From positions 165,750,976 through 165,814,975 of the forward strand of contig BTPG01000007.1 in NCBI GenBank assembly GCA_036245525.1: a stretch of 64,000 nucleotides of DNA. Reading direction: 5' to 3'. The stretch is from Semisulcospira habei. Its lineage: Eukaryota; Mollusca; Gastropoda; Semisulcospiridae. Numbering within the stretch: position 1 is the first letter of the stretch; each line of letters begins with the position of its first letter. Shown piece after piece: positions 31,019 to 42,344 of this stretch. Both the position numbers and the translations under genes were made by a program. The notes under the pieces are model-generated. The model was given only the letters and a program-made list of their open reading frames with translations, did not search any database and was not told the origin of the DNA.

Positions 31019-31200
31019 CACCCTTTTAGCCCCGGATCCCTACAGCAGTAGATGGATTGATGATGATAATTCAAGGGTAGTGCCAGATTAGCTTGGCGCC
31101 TGAAGGCGCTAAGCTAATCTGGCACTACCCTTAAATTATCGTGGTCAAGCCATCTGCAACCAAAATTTGAGAAATGTGACCTTGAAGGTAAACGGATTAA
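31019..31200. mobile_element. Family A hairpin element
   Basis: CCCTTTTAGCCCCGG start without TTAA, core intact, right end GGTAAACGGATTAA. Confidence 0.8.
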
Positions 31201-31259
31201 TGCACATAAACTCCAGGCAATTTCGTCAGTCTCTGAATGCAAATGGAGCCAGCGTCTTT

Positions 31260-31327
31260 CAGCAAGAGGCATAGATTCTCATGAGCTCCTGCAGCTGCAG
31301 GGGCTCATGAGATTCTACGTCTAATGC
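31260..31327. mobile_element. Family E hairpin
   Basis: GCAAGAGGCATAGATTCTC with GCTCATGAGATTCTACGTC around CTGCAGCTGCAG. Confidence 0.75.
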
Positions 31328-31439
31328 AGGGATTTATGACAATTTATGTCTCCTGTAGATGGAGTGGGTGGATGAAGGGATTTTCTGCCAAAAATTGTCA
31401 TGTGTACTTGCATCGGAAAACGCGACAAGATGTGATCAT

Positions 31440-31507
31440 TGTGTTGATCTGATACTGTGGACCTTACAACCGAAAGCTGTACGGTCTGAAATCACAGAGC
31501 TACAGAC
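31440..31507. mobile_element. Family F hairpin, diverged
   Basis: GGACCTTACAACC and GTACGGTCTGAAATCACAG retain the inner part of the family F stem. Confidence 0.55.
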
Positions 31508-31850
31508 ATGAAGAGTGGAAACGACAACAAAAATTGAAAGTCTGCTGCTTTGAATAAAACTGAGACACAAAAGTGTAATAATTACACTTTTTATTGTCAA
31601 TGGAATTCAGTTGATTTCATGAAGGCCTCGTGTCTGAATTTTTTTTTGTTTTTATAGAATTATGCCTTCACTGACATTTCTCCAGTCGAGTTTTGCATCG
31701 AGTGAATGTCCAACTGCATCTGAATCATTTGGTGTGGTGTAAAAGATCCACACGACATGTTGATGTGTACCGAGTTTGTTTTCTACAGTTATCACAGCGT
31801 CACGCAAGTAGGTTTGCCTTTTGGAACGAGGGAGCGAGCGTCTAAGTATT

Positions 31851-31922
31851 TGTGTGCTGGTCTGCGATTTTGGACCTTATGGTACAATGCTGTAAGGTCC
31901 AAAATCACAGACTGACACATTG
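31851..31922. mobile_element. Family F hairpin
   Basis: TGTGCTGGTCTGCGATTTTG then GACCTTA pairs with TAAGGTCCAAAATCACAGAC. Confidence 0.8.
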
Positions 31923-32639
31923 AATTGTTCTGATCTAAATTGTTACTTGATCGTGCATTTTGTAAATGAAGGAAAATTTAACTGTTGAAGATATTTTGAC
32001 TGAAGTTTTGCGATGTATTCAAACTGTGCATGTGTGTCTGTGTGTGTGGAGAAATTCTGAACACAGAAAGAAACATGCTTAGAATGGACAAGTTCAACAC
32101 ATTTGTGTTCTACTTTTACTTTTTAGGCATGTACTTTCTTGGTTGGGAATTTCTGTGGATTTTATTTTACGCGCTTGGCACTTACCTTTTTGGTCTGGTG
32201 TTCATGCGTGTGCGTGTGTGTAGGTGTGTTTGCATGGCTGGCAGTCTTTGTTCTGGTTTTCTGTGTGTGTTTGAGTGAGTTTATGTGCATACGTGTGTTT
32301 ATTTATTAGCCTGATTTACAAAGCCACAATTCACAAGAATGAGTGTGTGGAATTTATTGCCAAAGTGCACACTACTACAGATTATGCACCGTGTTTGTCT
32401 ATCCAAATTTGATTTTTTTCCCCTAAAGTTCTTGTGTCCCCCAAATAGCCTACAAATTTATCTTAATTATCATGTGCCTTACTATTGCAGCATCAGGCAG
32501 ATATATGTTGTCATGAACAATCGGCACTGGCACACTTTTGTCAGTGGTCTCAAACAGAAAGTTTGGTTTGTGGTAGAAATGTTAAGGCGCTGAGCGGTAA
32601 AGCCGAAACTTTGGAACTGGACTGCATTACAGTCCGACA
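31923..32639. other. Intergenic, nothing recognised
   Basis: AT-rich with GT-rich patches. The open frames at 32030-32278 and 32339-32593 have no recognisable domain and biased composition. Confidence 0.35.
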
Positions 32640-32834
32640 ACATGATCTAATGTGATAGTTGTCCTCTGAATACTGCATTACAGTCCATGACTGACCATGA
32701 CAGTTGACCATGATAGTTCAAGGGTAGTGTCAGAATAGCTTGGCGCCTATAGGCGCCAAGCTATTCTGACACTACCCTTGAAATGTCATGTTCGATCCAC
32801 ATCTTGTTGAAATATGTCAGGTCTGAATGGACTT
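32640..32834. mobile_element. Family C-like hairpin with paired arm changes
   Basis: GTTGTCCTCTGAATACTGC left part duplicated. The core carries GTGTCAGA/TCTGACAC on the two arms in place of GTGCCAGA/TCTGGCAC, so pairing is kept. Confidence 0.75.
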
Positions 32835-33049
32835 ATTGTGGGTCAAGTTTCATTGTTTTTTTTATACTTTTATGTTTTATTTTAATTTTTTTAAGTTGTT
32901 TGATATTACAGTGAGATAGCATTGGTTGTTCACACACACATCGCCAAATCGGAACAGAGTTCGATTTTCCCTTCTTTTTTTTTTCTTTTTTTTTTTTTAG
33001 CTTGGCAATTATTTGGCAATAAAAGGGATTGCAGTTCACAGTACTTCAG

Positions 33050-33115
33050 ACCTACATAAACAGCAGTTGGCCCACACGCAGATGTGCGCAGGCCAGCTGC
33101 GGCTGATTCCATCGT
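33050..33115. mobile_element. Family H hairpin, diverged
   Basis: CAGCAGTTGGCCCACACGC pairs in part with GTGCGCAGGCCAGCTGCGGC. Confidence 0.5.
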
Positions 33116-33220
33116 GAGAATTTTGGGGGGTAGCCCTGTACTGCTGTAGGATGTCAGGAAAATGTCAACTGCTGAACGATGATAAACAGTTTTAGTGTTA
33201 ATTTTTTTTTGCTCAGTGCA

Positions 33221-33291
33221 TATGTGCTGGTCTGTAACTTTGGACCTTACGTCCCAAAACAGTAAGGTCCATTTTCACAGAGCGGCACATA
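33221..33291. mobile_element. Family F hairpin
   Basis: TATGTGCTGGTCTGTAACTT, GGACCTTAC and GTAAGGTCC, then CACAGAGCGGCACATA. Confidence 0.75.
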
Positions 33292-33370
33292 ATTACCGGT
33301 ATAAAAGAACTGAGATGAAGGAATGACGGAAAAACTTTAGGCTACAAGGCATTTTTTATAAGCTGTCCTG

Positions 33371-33570
33371 TTAACCCGTTACATCCTGAGGCTGATTTTT
33401 TTAAAAATTTGCTTATTGTCCTATGAAGGCTATATTACACATTAGGAGATAGATCAACCATCTGAGTTCAAGGGTGGTGCCAGAATAGCTTGGCGCCTGA
33501 GGCGCCAGGCTATTTTGGTGCCACCCTTGGATTTTCATAGTCAACTTTATTTCAGGGTGAAAAGGGTTAA
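33371..33570. mobile_element. Family D TTAA hairpin element
   Basis: TTAACCCGTTACATCCTGAG to GGGTGAAAAGGGTTAA, core intact with mutations in the right arm. Confidence 0.85.
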
Positions 33571-34094
33571 AACTGCCGTGTTGGGGTGCAGTCAAGTTCT
33601 GTATGTGTGGTGTATTGGAATGATTGTGTGATAAATTTCACCTATGTTTAGTAGCTAGTGTCTTCCTCTTTTGATAGTGCATCAATTGAGCTATGTGACT
33701 GGCTCTGTTGATCTGAGTTTGAATGCTGATAATGCTAAAGTTTTGGCTGGCTGACTGTTTTTAGTGCCTGTCACCGATTATTTTGGAGAGGGGGGAAAAA
33801 AAGAAGAAAACATTCAGTTTTACCAAAGTAATCATTTCATTCAACAGTGTCCTGTATGGATTAACTTGTGTGTGCGTGTGTGTGGATCTAGGTGCGTTTG
33901 ATCGTGTGTGTTCAAACATGAGGCAGCGTTTATGTTGACTTTGTTAGATATTTGTTCAGTTCTGCTCAATTTTATGTCGATGTACACATCTGTCCATACT
34001 TGTATAGTCTCCTTGACTCGGTTTCTGCTTGTAAAATGTGTATTATGCTTTTTCAAACAGGGGGAAAATATGTCATACCTCTAACTTCAGTGCC
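33571..34094. other. Intergenic, nothing recognised
   Basis: AT-rich; no gene or repeat unit identified. Confidence 0.35.
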
Positions 34095-34170
34095 AGATGT
34101 AATTCAAGGGTAGTGCCTGATTAGCTTGGCGCCGGGAAAGGCGTCAAGTTAATCAGGCACTACCTTTGAA
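34095..34170. mobile_element. Core hairpin only
   Basis: AATTCAAGGGTAGTGCCTG through GGCGCC and the complementary arm; outer arms and TTAA absent. Confidence 0.65.
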
Positions 34171-34713
34171 AGGTTTCAAGCTATACACTACTTTGGAACT
34201 GCGGAAATGCCAGGGAGGTTGACAAATGTGTCACCCGGTCTCCGACAACTTTAAGAGTGAATAGTCTCATGACTACCACAGACCGTACACGCCCGTTTTT
34301 TGTTATCGTGCAGAAATCTCTCGTAAAAAACAAAGATAATGTTTTAAGGGAAATTGACGTGTAAATTTCAATGTTTTTTCTGCACTAGATGCTACAATTT
34401 GGGGTTGTTTTCCTTTACTAGGGTTGGACTCCCAAGTCTGTGTCATGGCAAAATGCCGCCGTATCTTATGCGGTGATGACAGTGACGGGGTTAACTCCAA
34501 GCTTATTCGGCACAACCTGTGAGCTGTTACTGTTGATCCGGCTCTTGTAGTGTCGGTGTATTCAGTTGCTTAGCAAATGAAGAGTTTTCTGGTTCGACGT
34601 ATGGACTTGCTGGCGGTTTGCTGGCTTGTCAGTGAGGGAGTTTTAGAGCCTTACCGAATGAAGAGTGCATGTTCATTTGTGGTTTTGACCCTTGTTTCTT
34701 GTGCTACCCAACT

Positions 34714-34779
34714 GCAAGGGGTATAGATCCTCATGAGCCCCCACAATTGCGGGGGCTCATGAGGATCTATGCCTCTTGG
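34714..34779. mobile_element. Family E hairpin
   Basis: GCAAGGGGTATAGATCC with exact GAGCCCCC/GGGGGCTC turn and loop ACAATTGC, like the 10204 copy. Confidence 0.85.
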
Positions 34780-35359
34780 TGAAAACACTTTGTATCCATG
34801 TCTCTTTCGCGGGTGGGGATCATAGACGTTGAAATTGCAATGATTTCAAAAATACAATCTGCGTCCACTGGCAGTGAATTCTAGTTGTATGACATTATCT
34901 TCCCCCATGCTTTCCTTGGCTCTTTTGCTGAACTTGTAGTTATCTTTGTAGGCGAATTGTAGAGGATTAACAATTTGTGAATAGAAGTATTTTTTGTTGT
35001 CCAGAGAGAAATATCCTATCATTTGTTTATTCATTTGTACCGATATAACGCTGTTTCAAAATCAAACCGGACATTTTTGCCCCACATGATCGGATACTTG
35101 TTGCGATCTTCATTGCAGTGAACTGTCCAATCGGCTTGAGGTGACGATGTTCTGTGGCGGTGAATGTGCATCATGAAAGATGTAAACTGAGATGGTGCTT
35201 GTCTGTGGCGGGGAATGTGCTTGGTAGTGACGACTCCGTCCTCTCTAGTTTTGTAACAGGCTGTCATGCTTGATATCGCGCATCAGGCAGTGTGGCTGAA
35301 GAACGTCCATTTTTGCTCCCCCCCACTCTCATTTCCATTAGTAGATTTTGACTCCCACA
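34780..35359. other. Intergenic, nothing recognised
   Basis: Contains an internal short direct repeat, GTCTGTGGCGGGGAATGTGC resembling TTCTGTGGCGGTGAATGTGC (35150-35220). No gene seen. Confidence 0.35.
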
Positions 35360-35458
35360 GGGCAAAAGGTTCCACGGGCTGACGTCAGCCGCAGTTGGCC
35401 TTCGCACAGCCGTGCGCAGGCCAACTGCGGCCGACGTACGGCAAAAGAACCTTTGCAC
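35360..35458. mobile_element. Family H hairpin
   Basis: GGCAAAAGGTTCC, GACGTCAGCCGC and GCAGTTGGCCT pair with AGGCCAACTGCGGC, GACGTACGG and AGAACCTTTGC around CAGCCGTGCG. Confidence 0.75.
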
Positions 35459-35715
35459 TTCGGATGATAATATGCAATTTAGTTATTTTATAATATACTA
35501 TGCTTTGATAGAGAAATCCGCATTCGCGTAGTTAATCATGATAAATACTGGTCATCTGATAAAATACCGTTCTAAAGTAACTACCATTTCATCTGCTTAG
35601 TCACGTGAAATAAGAATTCATTTAATTCATTCGTTTTCAAATATTTGCCACTTACCCCTCTCTTTTTGTAGTCGTTAATATGATAGATCAGGTGGACTTG
35701 CGTCCTCCGGCCAGG

Positions 35716-36070
35716 GGGACTTGGGTGGGGTTAGGTATTTTTTAGTTCCCAGGGTCACCCTGGTCAGCCCCACAGGGTGGGTTTTTCTCTCTATTCTGGG
35801 GCATGTGTTTCTGTCTACCCTTTGTCCATTCACCTGTATTTTCCTTTTTAAAACTCTCCCTACTGTCTGCACTGCCTGTAGCTCTTGATATTGGATGTGT
35901 GTTGCTAAATGGTCTTAGCTTTATTTAGGCCCCATGTGTTAGGTTTATTTAATGTATTTGACCGGCTGGCGACATACATTCAATGTTCTGTTTATTTTTT
36001 TTCACAAGCAGTGCAGGCACGTCCTGAGAAAGCCTTGTTGCTGTCAGGACGTTAAGCAATGTACAATCAA
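35716..36070. mobile_element. SINE-like retroposon, copy 2 (355 bp)
   Basis: Nearly identical to copy 1 from GGGACTTGGGTGGGG to CAATGTACAATCAA. Flanked by the 13-base direct repeat TCCTCCGGCCAGG (35703-35715, 36071-36083). Contains the uninterrupted sequence TTTATTTAATGTATTTGACC. Confidence 0.85.
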
Positions 36071-36218
36071 TCCTCCGGCCAGGCAAACGGAAAAAAGCAC
36101 GCCCCGTTGAAAGGTCCTGGTAAATCAAAGTGGTACAGCTAGAGAAGAAATCATTTAGTGACTCATTCGTTGCCTATGTCCGTTCCGGCAACTACCGTTT
36201 ACTACTCTTTTTTAGATA

Positions 36219-36441
36219 TTAACCCTTTTACCCCGAGATCCCTACAGGAGGAGATGGCTTGATCATGCTTATTCATGGGTAGTGCCAGATTAGCTTAGCG
36301 ACTTAAGGCGCCAAGCAAATCTGGCACTACCCTTAAATTATCATGGTCGAGCCATCTCCTGAAACTGATACATAGTCGTTGCAAGGTGCAACGCCTCCAA
36401 AATTTGAGAAATCAGTGGGACCTTGGGGCTAAAAGGGTTAT
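36219..36441. mobile_element. Family A TTAA hairpin element
   Basis: TTAACCCTTTTACCCCG to GGGGCTAAAAGGGTTAT with intact core. Confidence 0.85.
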
Positions 36442-36449
36442 GATGCTGT

Positions 36450-37020
36450 GCGCCGCAGGTCCTCCAGGCCTCCATAGAGCTTGCGGGAGCCCTTTTTTTT
36501 TTTTTTAAGAACAGGATGTTTTTTCTTTTTACCAGGCCTCCATAGAGCTTGCGGGAGCCCCCCCCCCCCCCTTTTTTTTTTTTTTTAAAGAACAGGATGT
36601 TTTTTCTTTTTACCAGGCCTAGGAGCTTGCGGGAGCCCCCCCCCCCCCCCCTTTTTTTTTTTTTTTTTAAAGAACAGGATGTTTTTTCTTTTTACCAGGC
36701 CTAGGAGCTTGCGGGAGCCCCCCCCCCCCCCCCTTTTTTTTTTTTTTTTAAAGAACAGGATGTTTTTTCTTTTTACCAGGCCTAGGAGCTTGCGGGAGGC
36801 CCCCCCCCCCCCCTTTTTTTTTTTTTTTTAAAGAACAGGATGTTTTTTCTTTTTACCAGGCCTAGGAGCTTGCGGGAGCCCCCCCCCCCCCCCCCCTTTT
36901 TTTTTTTTTTTAAAGAACAGGATGTTTTTTCTTTTTACCAGGCCTAGGAGCTTGCGGGAGCCCCCCCCCCCTTTTTTTTTTTTTTTTTTCTTTTTTTAAG
37001 AACACGATGTTATTTTTTTC
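36450..37020. repeat. C/T-tract minisatellite, about seven ~82-base units
   Basis: Each unit has AGCTTGCGGGAGCC, a poly-C run, a poly-T run, AAAGAACAGGATG and TTTTACCAGGCC. AACAGGATG recurs at about 36510, 36591, 36673, 36754, 36834 and 36916; the last unit reads AACACGATG. Confidence 0.9.
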
Positions 37021-37568
37021 TTTCTAGGTTTTATAAAATTATCGTGTAGCGTGTTGTTTTTTTTTAAATATTTTTTTTTTCCATGCAGAATAGTAATATC
37101 GAGTTATACATTATACATTGGCACAGGGTTAAAAGTTAAGCGGGAGGTATGGTCAGTTTATATCTTTGAAAGTAAGCACATTGTTACCACGCTTTTTGTG
37201 AATGCATATATGTAATTTCCTGCAATGACTTTGGTTTGCTTTGGAATGCTGAGAAAATGGTGTTTGTGGACTGAAAACAGCGTTTGTGATGTGAATTGTG
37301 AAAAATGACACTTTAAAACGATTAGGATGTTTTGTTTGTGTTTCTTTGAGGGCAGTGTGTGTGTGTGTGCAATAGTTTGTAAGTTTAAATTACACCGTAA
37401 TGCAACTAATACATGCGTGCAAAAATGCAACTACCCCACCGCTGACACAACAGAAATTACAGTAAGACTTTCACAACAAACGCATGCGTGATGGGATTCG
37501 GCATTGAAGTTTTAATTGCAAATTCCATTCTAACCCAATAACTACCTGGACAAGGCAAACCCCACCCA
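37021..37568. other. Intergenic, nothing recognised
   Basis: T-rich start, a short GT run near 37358; no gene seen. Confidence 0.35.
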
Positions 37569-37571
37569 GCT

Positions 37572-37637
37572 GCACGAGACATACACCACCATGAGCCCTC
37601 GCAGTCGCGGGGCCTCATGAGGGTTCATGTCTTGTTA
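37572..37637. mobile_element. Family E hairpin, diverged
   Basis: CCATGAGCCCTCGCAG pairs with GGGGCCTCATGAGG. Confidence 0.6.
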
Positions 37638-37884
37638 GTCATGCGTTCGCTATGCCTATTTTTGGCCTGGTTTACATCTGTTTCTAAACGGGAATATTGG
37701 TCTGTATTCGGTGGTTTTAGACGCTAAATTCTTGACCAGTGGCAGCGAAGGAGTTGTGATCTGTTTTGGCGTTCAGTGTTGGTTGCGGAGGAAGCAAGTG
37801 TAGGAGCGCAGAATACAAGTAGGAAGCAACAAAATGCTGACAACACACCAGTTGTGTCCGTTTGAGAGCAAACTGGTGAGTAAC

Positions 37885-38060
37885 TCAACTCATTCAGCCC
37901 CGGCAGACCACAGCAAGATACGGCTCGGCCATGATAGTTCAAGGGTGGTGCCAGAATAGCTTGGCGCCTATAGCTTGAACTATCATGGTCGATCTGTCTC
38001 CTGCAATGTAATGCAGTCCTCAGCGGACAACTTCAGTATTTCGTACCTGGGGCGCAGCCG
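37885..38060. mobile_element. Family C element, core deleted
   Basis: CAACTCATTCAGCCCC start; AGCTTGGCGCCTATAG runs directly into CTTGAACTATCATGG, so most of the right stem is lost. Confidence 0.7.
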
Positions 38061-38065
38061 GTGAG

Positions 38066-38140
38066 TTAAACCGCTCCCATAACTAAATGCAGACTTTCAT
38101 TCCGCTATAGAATGAAAGTCATTTAGCTCTGGGAGTTTAA
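38066..38140. mobile_element. Family K TTAA hairpin
   Basis: TTAAACCGCTCCCA, CTAAATG and GACTTTCATTC pair with GAATGAAAGTC, CATTTAG and TGGGAGTTTAA around CGCTATA. 75 bp. Confidence 0.7.
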
Positions 38141-38333
38141 GAAATAAACCTGGTCCGATCCAGGAAAAGCCGAACAAAAATCTGAAAAGATACATTGTGA
38201 CTTTTCAGAAAATAGTTCGTTTTAGGTTTCTCTTGGACACAATTTGAGCATCGCCTTGATCGTCTGAACCATAGCAGTAACTGGAATTGCCCCATCGTGG
38301 GATAAATTTTGACTTGACTTTTTACTTCATTTT

Positions 38334-38380
38334 AGATCGTACCAAAGACAGTATAATATACTGTCTTTGATCGTACTCAA
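38334..38380. repeat. Short perfect hairpin
   Basis: CAAAGACAGTATA and TATACTGTCTTTG pair, flanked by GATCGTAC on both sides as a direct repeat. Confidence 0.5.
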
Positions 38381-39564
38381 CTTTGGCAAAACTGAGGCAC
38401 AACTGCCGGACTTCGTCGTGAGCCCACCCTTCGGCTGCAAGAGTTCATAAAACTATTATAAAAATCTACACATTGTGCTGATGAAAGAAGCTGACTAATG
38501 AGCGATAAAATCAGTAAGGTTATTGTTATACACCCTAAGCAATGACACGCCCGTACACAGAAGGTCAGTCTTCCGGTCTCCGAATTCATCGCGTGACCAG
38601 AGGACGGCACGGCGGTCCATAAGCTAGCAAGGTCTACCGTGCACCCCCCCCCCTCCTCCAGTACTCAATAAGATGGGTTTCAAAGTGTTCCTTATTATGT
38701 CCTGAGATGTTTAAGCCATGTTCCCCGAAAATCCTTAGGAACACACCAGAGATATAGCCGATGGCGCAAGGGTACCCCCCATTCACGCTCTTCGCAGGTG
38801 CTAAAATGAGGTTGAGAAACATTTTCCTTTAAATAAATCAGAATTCATTCCAGAAGCCCAAATCAGGCAATACTATGTCAGGCACACCTTCTGCATCCTC
38901 TGCAAAAGACAGAATGAACAAATATGAAATCTCTGGATCACAGGCGGTGAAGGTATTTGTGCACCCAGCAAACGGCCATTTCCGCGAAATCGCAAAAAAA
39001 GACAAAAATAATGTGTCAGATGCCTTCATACATTTTCTATAGCGCTGGCAGTCCATTTTCAGGCATACATCATTAAAACAGGATGTCACAATTATTACAA
39101 ACTTGATTAGGTGATGCTGTGATCACTGTGAGTGCCAGAGTGGTTGATTTTGTATCCCTACCCCCAAGTTGTAAAAATACACAAAATTAATTAGAAAAAA
39201 ATTACTTCAGTTATTCCATTTCATTTTGACCTCTCTTTACCTATTAAGTTTCATTAATGTGAGCATAAAGTGCAAGAAAATAAGGAAAGTCGGCATCCTT
39301 TACGGTACATTCGTGGCCGAATGATAGCTTTTTCCCATTTAAAATTTGTTGAATTGGGAAACGTACGTTGTTTCTGATGCCCTCAGAAATTTTGTATACA
39401 ACTGATAGGTCTTTGTTAGGTTTTATTGGTTAGGATAGAGTACCACAGTTACCCCCAACCTGATTTTGTGATGCTGTGATGCATTTAGGGGCCACAGTGG
39501 CTGAATCTGCTGCCCTACCCCCGTTTTAGCAGTACGCAAAACGCAAAATAATCATAAAAATTGC
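38381..39564. other. Intergenic, diverged duplications only
   Basis: Sequences near 39110-39185 and 39460-39545 share GATGCTGTGAT, a CAGWGTGGYTGA-type motif and CCCTACCCCC, so one is a diverged duplicate of the other. Minus-strand frames at 38377-39089 show no domain. Confidence 0.4.
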
Positions 39565-39665
39565 TCCTCTGTTTTTTGTTGCCAGTTTTTTTAATTAAGC
39601 ATATTGAGCATAAAAAGTTGTGATCATTTCATTAATTTCAATGTGACCCATCAATTTAATTGTAA
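39565..39665. repeat. Repeat R, left copy
   Basis: CTCCTCTGTTTTTTGTTGCC through CATTTCATTAATTTCAATG and GACCCATCAATTTAATTG occurs in reverse complement at 43866-43990. Confidence 0.7.
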
Positions 39666-40406
39666 CTATTTTTAACTGGCTGGTCTTTTAGGTGATATTT
39701 TACCTAGCGTAAGGCGGGTCTAGTAAGGTCTCCCCTTTTCCTTTCATTTATTTTCGTCTAGAAATGTGTAAATATGAATATGCGTAATAAAGTTTCATGG
39801 TTCCTAATAGCCAAAACAATGTTATCAAAATACTTAGTTTCCACATGTCCACCACGAGATCTCCACGTCCACCTTCTGCAACGTTCAATTTTTTTATGGC
39901 CGTCTTTAAATCTTATATTGTTCTGGCTGCCAATAAGTGAGCTGTCAAGAGCTAGGCAGCATGTTTTCAGAGTTTGGTGTACAGGGGCGTGTCTTCTGGT
40001 CAGAACTGCCAGCAGACCGCTTGTCTGTATGGACATGTTTGGAGAATGTGCTAAGGAGACTGATTTTCTACGCCAAATTCGCATAGGGCTGTTTCCGCAT
40101 GACCCAGTCTCACGAGGTGAGTCCAGCAGGTTCCTTACCGTCTGTGAACATTTGTGAAAGTTGTTTTAAAAAATGACAAGGCTTTTTCAGGGCCCTGGAA
40201 AGTCTGTCAATTTCAGTCCTTTTCCTTAAAGTCTGTGAAAGTTTGTAAAAAATGACAACGTGCTGGCAAACTTTTGTCTACTTCTTTTTTTTCCTCCCCC
40301 AATCATATTGTGACTATTCCATTGCGAACGATCATGCTGACGCTTGTTGCAAGTGATCTATATTTAGCTCTGATCATAAAGTGACTGCATGGCATTTCTA
40401 CCGAAC
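39666..40406. other. Intergenic, nothing recognised
   Basis: A minus-strand 108-codon frame (39758-40084) has no recognisable domain and its plus-strand counterpart is equally open, so neither is supported. Confidence 0.35.
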
Positions 40407-40419
40407 ATTTTGATTGGTT

Positions 40420-42168
40420 AGACCGAAAGGGTTGACTGCCAGTGCTCGTAATTTAGAAAAAAAACTACCAAGTGAGTAGGAAAAGCACTGTCAAGGGAGA
40501 GAAGTGTGCATGATAGACCAATGATCATAGATCTACTTTGGTCCAAGCACACACACAAAAAAAAAGATAGAAAAGAGGGGGGGGGGGGGCGCTAAGTAAG
40601 AGACTGAAAGCAATGCATATGGAATTGTAATAAAAAAAACTAGACCGAAAGGGTTGACTGCCAGTGCTCGTAATTTAGAAAAAAACTACCAAGTGAGTAG
40701 GAAAAGCAATGATCATAGATCTACTTTGGTCCAAGCACACACAAAAAAAAGATAGAAAAGAGGGGGGGGGGGGGGCGTTAAGTAAGAGACTGAAAGCAAT
40801 GCATATGGAACCCCCCCCCCCCCCCAAGGGGGGCGTATCACATATCCCACTGTTCCAGCCCCTAGGTGCATGGAAATTTAAATCTAGGTCCCCCAAGTTG
40901 GGGTCCAGATATTGAGCTGGTGTGGACAGCTGTTTCGGTCTTGGCGACCTCTTTAGCACACTATCGGCAATACTGGAGGAGGAGAAGGAACTTCTGCTTA
41001 CCTGCAAAGAAGACCACATTTTACTGTGGTTTCTGCAGGGGCATACATTCCATGCCTCCACCTAGAGCCCAATTTCCATGCACCCTTCCTCAAAGAGAGA
41101 ACCTACTAAAAAGGGGGAAGGGGTTGCAGTCGAAATTGTAGTAAAAAACTAGACCGAAAGGGTTGACTGCCAGTGCTCGTAATTTAGAAAAAAATACCAA
41201 GTGAGTAGGAAAAGCACTGTCAAGGGAGAGAAGTGTGCATGATTCCATATGCATTGCTTTCAGTCTCTTACTTAGCGCCCCCCCCCCCCCCCCTCTTTTC
41301 TATCTTTTTTTTTTTGTGTGTGCTTGGACCAAAGTAGATCTATGATCATTGCTTTTCCTACTCACTTGGTAGTTTTTTTTCTAAATTACGAGCACTGGCA
41401 GTCAACCCTTTCGGTCTAGTTTTTTTTACTACAATTCCATATGCATTGCTTTCAGTCTCTTACTTAGCGCCCCCCCCCCCCCTCTTTTCTATCTTTTTTT
41501 TTTTTTGTGTGCTTGGACCAAAGTAGATCTATGATCATTGGTCTATCATGCACACTTCTCTCCCTTGACAGTGCTTTTCCTACTCACTTGGTAGTTTTTT
41601 TCTAAATTACGAGCACTGGCAGTCAACCCTTTCGGTCTAGTTTTTTACTACAATTTCGACTGCAACCCCTTCCCCCTTTTTAGTAGGTTCTCTCTTAGGG
41701 TGCATGGAAATTTGGCTCTAGGTGGAGGCATGGAATGTATGCCCCTGCAGAAACCACAGTAAAATGTGGTCTTCTTTGCAGGTAAGCAGAAGTTCCTTCT
41801 CCTCCTCCAGTATTGCCGATGGTGTGCTAAAGAGGTCGCCAAGACCGAAACAGCTGTCCACACCGGCTCAATATCTGGACCCCAACTTGGGGGACCTAGA
41901 TTTAAATTTCCATGCACCTAGGGGCTGGAGCAGTGGGATACACTGACTTGTAGTATCCATGGTGGGATATGTGATACGCCCCCCCTTCGGGGAGGGGGGA
42001 GGGGTCCATATGCATTGCTTTCAGTCTCTTACTTAGCGCCCCCCCCCCCCCCTCTTTTCTATCTTTATTTTTGTGTACTTGGACCAAAGTAGATCTATGA
42101 TCATTGGTCTATTATGCACACTTCTCTCCCTTGACAGTGCTTTTCCTACTCACTTGGTAGTTTTTTCT
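40420..42168. repeat. Composite inverted repeat (units U and W), 13-bp flanking repeat
   Basis: Unit U (about 165-220 bases, GACCGAAAGGGTTGACTGCC to AATGCATATGGAA) and unit W (about 345 bases, CCTAGGTGCATGG to GGTTGCAGTCG) are arranged U-U-W-U up to about 41242 and then, in reverse complement, U-U-W-U to 42168. The block is flanked by the direct repeat ATTTTGATTGGTT at 40407-40419 and 42169-42181. Poly-G/poly-C and poly-A/poly-T tracts sit at the same place in each U. Confidence 0.85.
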
Positions 42169-42344
42169 ATTTTGATTGGTTGTTTATGCTTCTACCGACC
42201 TCCGCCATTCGCTAAGCGTTCTTTTATTTTGGTATCTCTTCATGCATTAGGCACGAAAGCTTCAAATAATTGCTGATAGAGAGTGATCTAATTAAAGTGT
42301 GTAAACCTTCAGGTTTCAGTTTGGGTTTGTGAAACGTTTATGAA

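Noticed and set aside
40675..41946. Two related 74-128 codon frames starting MEAWNVCPC, on opposite strands
   Set aside because: Both lie in the inverted W units; they mirror each other because the DNA is an inverted repeat, with no domain or splice context.
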